Below, piece after piece: positions 63,031 through 64,000 of a DNA stretch of 64,000 nucleotides; position 1 is the first letter of the stretch; the number at the start of each line of letters is the position of its first letter. Made by a program: the position numbers and the translations under genes. The notes beneath the pieces were generated by a model. It was not told the DNA's origin, searched no databases, and worked only from the letters and a program-made list of their open reading frames with translations. Source of the DNA: Saccharicrinis aurantiacus (lineage in GTDB: Bacteria > Bacteroidota > Bacteroidia > Bacteroidales > Marinilabiliaceae); assembly GCF_001660705.2 (NCBI RefSeq), contig NZ_LYBV02000013.1, positions 1 through 64,000 of the forward strand, in the 5' to 3' direction.

Positions 63031-64000
63031 TTATAAAGGCATATTTCCATGCTTACGTTGAGGATTTTGCTCAACTTTATTTTCTAACAATGCAAATGCA
63101 TTAATAATAATATCTCTTGTTTCAGAAGGGTCAATTACCTCATCTATATAACCTTTTTCATCAGCTACATATGGGTTAGCCACATTCTCTTTATAATCAG
63201 CAATTAATTTGCGTTTCAGTTCTTCAGGATCTTTGGCGCTTAGTAATTCCTTACGATTTAAGATTTTAACAGCTCCCTCAGGTCCCATAACTGCTACTTC
63301 AGCAGTAGGCCAAGCAAAGTTAAAGTCGCCACCCATATTTTTACTATTCATTACAATATAAGCACCTCCGTATGCTTTACGTAAAATTACAGTAATTTTT
63401 GGTACAGTAGCTTCGGCAAAGGCATAAAGTAATTTAGCACCATGCATAATTATGGCGTTGTGCTCTTGGCTTTTACCAGGCATAAAACCAGGAACATCTT
63501 CAAGTACCAATATTGGAATGTTAAAAGAATCGCAGAAACGAACAAAACGAGCAGCTTTTTTAGAGGCGTTAATGTCAAGTGTTCCGGCCATTACTTTTGG
63601 TTGGTTAGCAACAATACCCACTACTTGATTATTTAGGCGAGCCATGCCGATAACTATATTCTGAGCATGATTTTCGGCAATTTCGTAAAAGCTATCTTTA
63701 TCAGAAATCAACTTAATTACCTCAACAATGTCATAAGGCTTGTTGGGGTCATCAGGCAATAGCATAGATAACTTCTCGATTTTAGAACTTGCAGCATTCT
63801 CTACCGATGTTACAGGAGGATTTTCTACATTATTAGATGGTAAATAACTTAATAGCTTTTTTACACCCATTAAAGTATGTTCCTCATCACTATAAATTAA
63901 ATCGGCAACACCACTTTGGCTAGCGTGTACTTCGGCACCTCCTAATTCTTCAAAAGTTGTATCCTCATTAAGCACTTCTTTAACCACATCAGGACCAGTA
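63031..64000 (-). CDS. pccB-like: Acyl-CoA carboxylase carboxyltransferase subunit (propionyl-CoA carboxylase beta-like), partial
   Basis: The frame stays open to the right edge, so the 5' end is outside the window. The visible 323 residues are the C-terminal two-thirds of a carboxyltransferase of about 515 residues. TGPDVVKEVLNEDTTFEELG at the edge is the family's internal motif, not a start. Further markers are VDVARFV-type oxyanion region ARFVRFCDSFNIPILVLEDV followed by PGFMPG, and GGAYIVMNSKNMGGDFNFAW. The enzyme transfers carboxyl from biotin to propionyl-CoA (or another acyl-CoA); the reverse, as methylmalonyl-CoA decarboxylase in succinate-to-propionate fermentation, is possible. It is the first visible gene of the operon. 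Confidence 0.94.
   Translation of the reverse strand, partial: TGPDVVKEVLNEDTTFEELGGAEVHASQSGVADLIYSDEEHTLMGVKKLLSYLPSNNVENPPVTSVENAASSKIEKLSMLLPDDPNKPYDIVEVIKLISDKDSFYEIAENHAQNIVIGMARLNNQVVGIVANQPKVMAGTLDINASKKAARFVRFCDSFNIPILVLEDVPGFMPGKSQEHNAIIMHGAKLLYAFAEATVPKITVILRKAYGGAYIVMNSKNMGGDFNFAWPTAEVAVMGPEGAVKILNRKELLSAKDPEELKRKLIADYKENVANPYVADEKGYIDEVIDPSETRDIIINAFALLENKVEQNPQRKHGNMPL

Noticed and set aside
63031-63987. Start of the carboxyltransferase at the GTG at 63987
   Set aside because: The upstream codons to the window edge continue the conserved TGPDVVKEV motif, so this is an internal Val and the gene is cut by the window.

Overview
This window looks like a chromosomal segment of a low-GC, probably marine Bacteroidota bacterium, most likely Bacteroidia close to the Marinilabiliales. 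That placement is an inference from gene content: a SusC/SusD pair, TonB-dependent receptors with carboxypeptidase-like N-terminal domains, a DUF4249 partner, a GH110 galactosidase beside a sulfatase, DUF4831 and DUF4625 proteins, YqgE, and TAnnTTTG-type promoter elements. I saw no rRNA, tRNA, CRISPR array, phage or transposase gene.

Layout. 1-10.5 kb is one end of a polysaccharide utilization locus. On the minus strand it reads GH2 glycosidase, SusC, SusD and a truncated lipoprotein gene; divergently there is a beta-propeller sensor with a LuxR-type HTH. 10.5-25.4 kb holds housekeeping and transport genes: pepD, DUF4831, NnrE/NnrD fusion, POT peptide transporter, a TonB receptor with its DUF4249 partner and a decayed fragment of a related receptor, an MBL-fold hydrolase, an AbgT transporter, a small Cys-rich protein, and an AmgK-like kinase fused to a RapZ C-terminal domain. 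25.7-31.1 kb contains a duplicated cassette I do not recognise from the literature: small beta-rich proteins (three paralogues), each set followed by a TPR/transmembrane histidine kinase. Both kinases start with GTG right after a perfect intercistronic hairpin. 31.1-32.1 kb has four copies of a 147-bp element with terminal inverted repeats around a DUF559 nuclease-like gene.

32.3-46.5 kb holds superoxide dismutase, a MATE exporter, two tandem TPR/PD40-propeller cell-envelope proteins (one ending in a SPOR-like domain), a GNAT acetyltransferase, an orphan HsdR-N protein, a compact operon (AMP nucleosidase, holA, rhomboid, gmhB, class IV aminotransferase), YqgE and an NhaC-type antiporter. 46.7-50.5 kb pairs a GH110 alpha-galactosidase with an S1 sulfatase, which fits sulfated galactan breakdown together with the GH2/SusCD locus. 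50.5-53.5 kb has arginine deiminase and an FAD/NAD oxidoreductase separated by a striking 62-bp tandem array with about 20.7-bp sub-periodicity. 53.6-57.1 kb looks like a metal-uptake locus (His/Cys-rich small protein, TonB receptor, DUF4625 lipoprotein). 57.4-59.6 kb has a PAS protein with an MCP-like hairpin facing a receiver/SpoIIE phosphatase. The window closes with proline dehydrogenase and a three-subunit biotin-dependent acyl-CoA carboxylase operon whose first gene runs off the right edge.

Best candidates for undescribed biology: the small-protein/TPR-kinase cassettes, the DUF559 gene among TIR-bounded repeats, and the helically phased TTC...GAA array.
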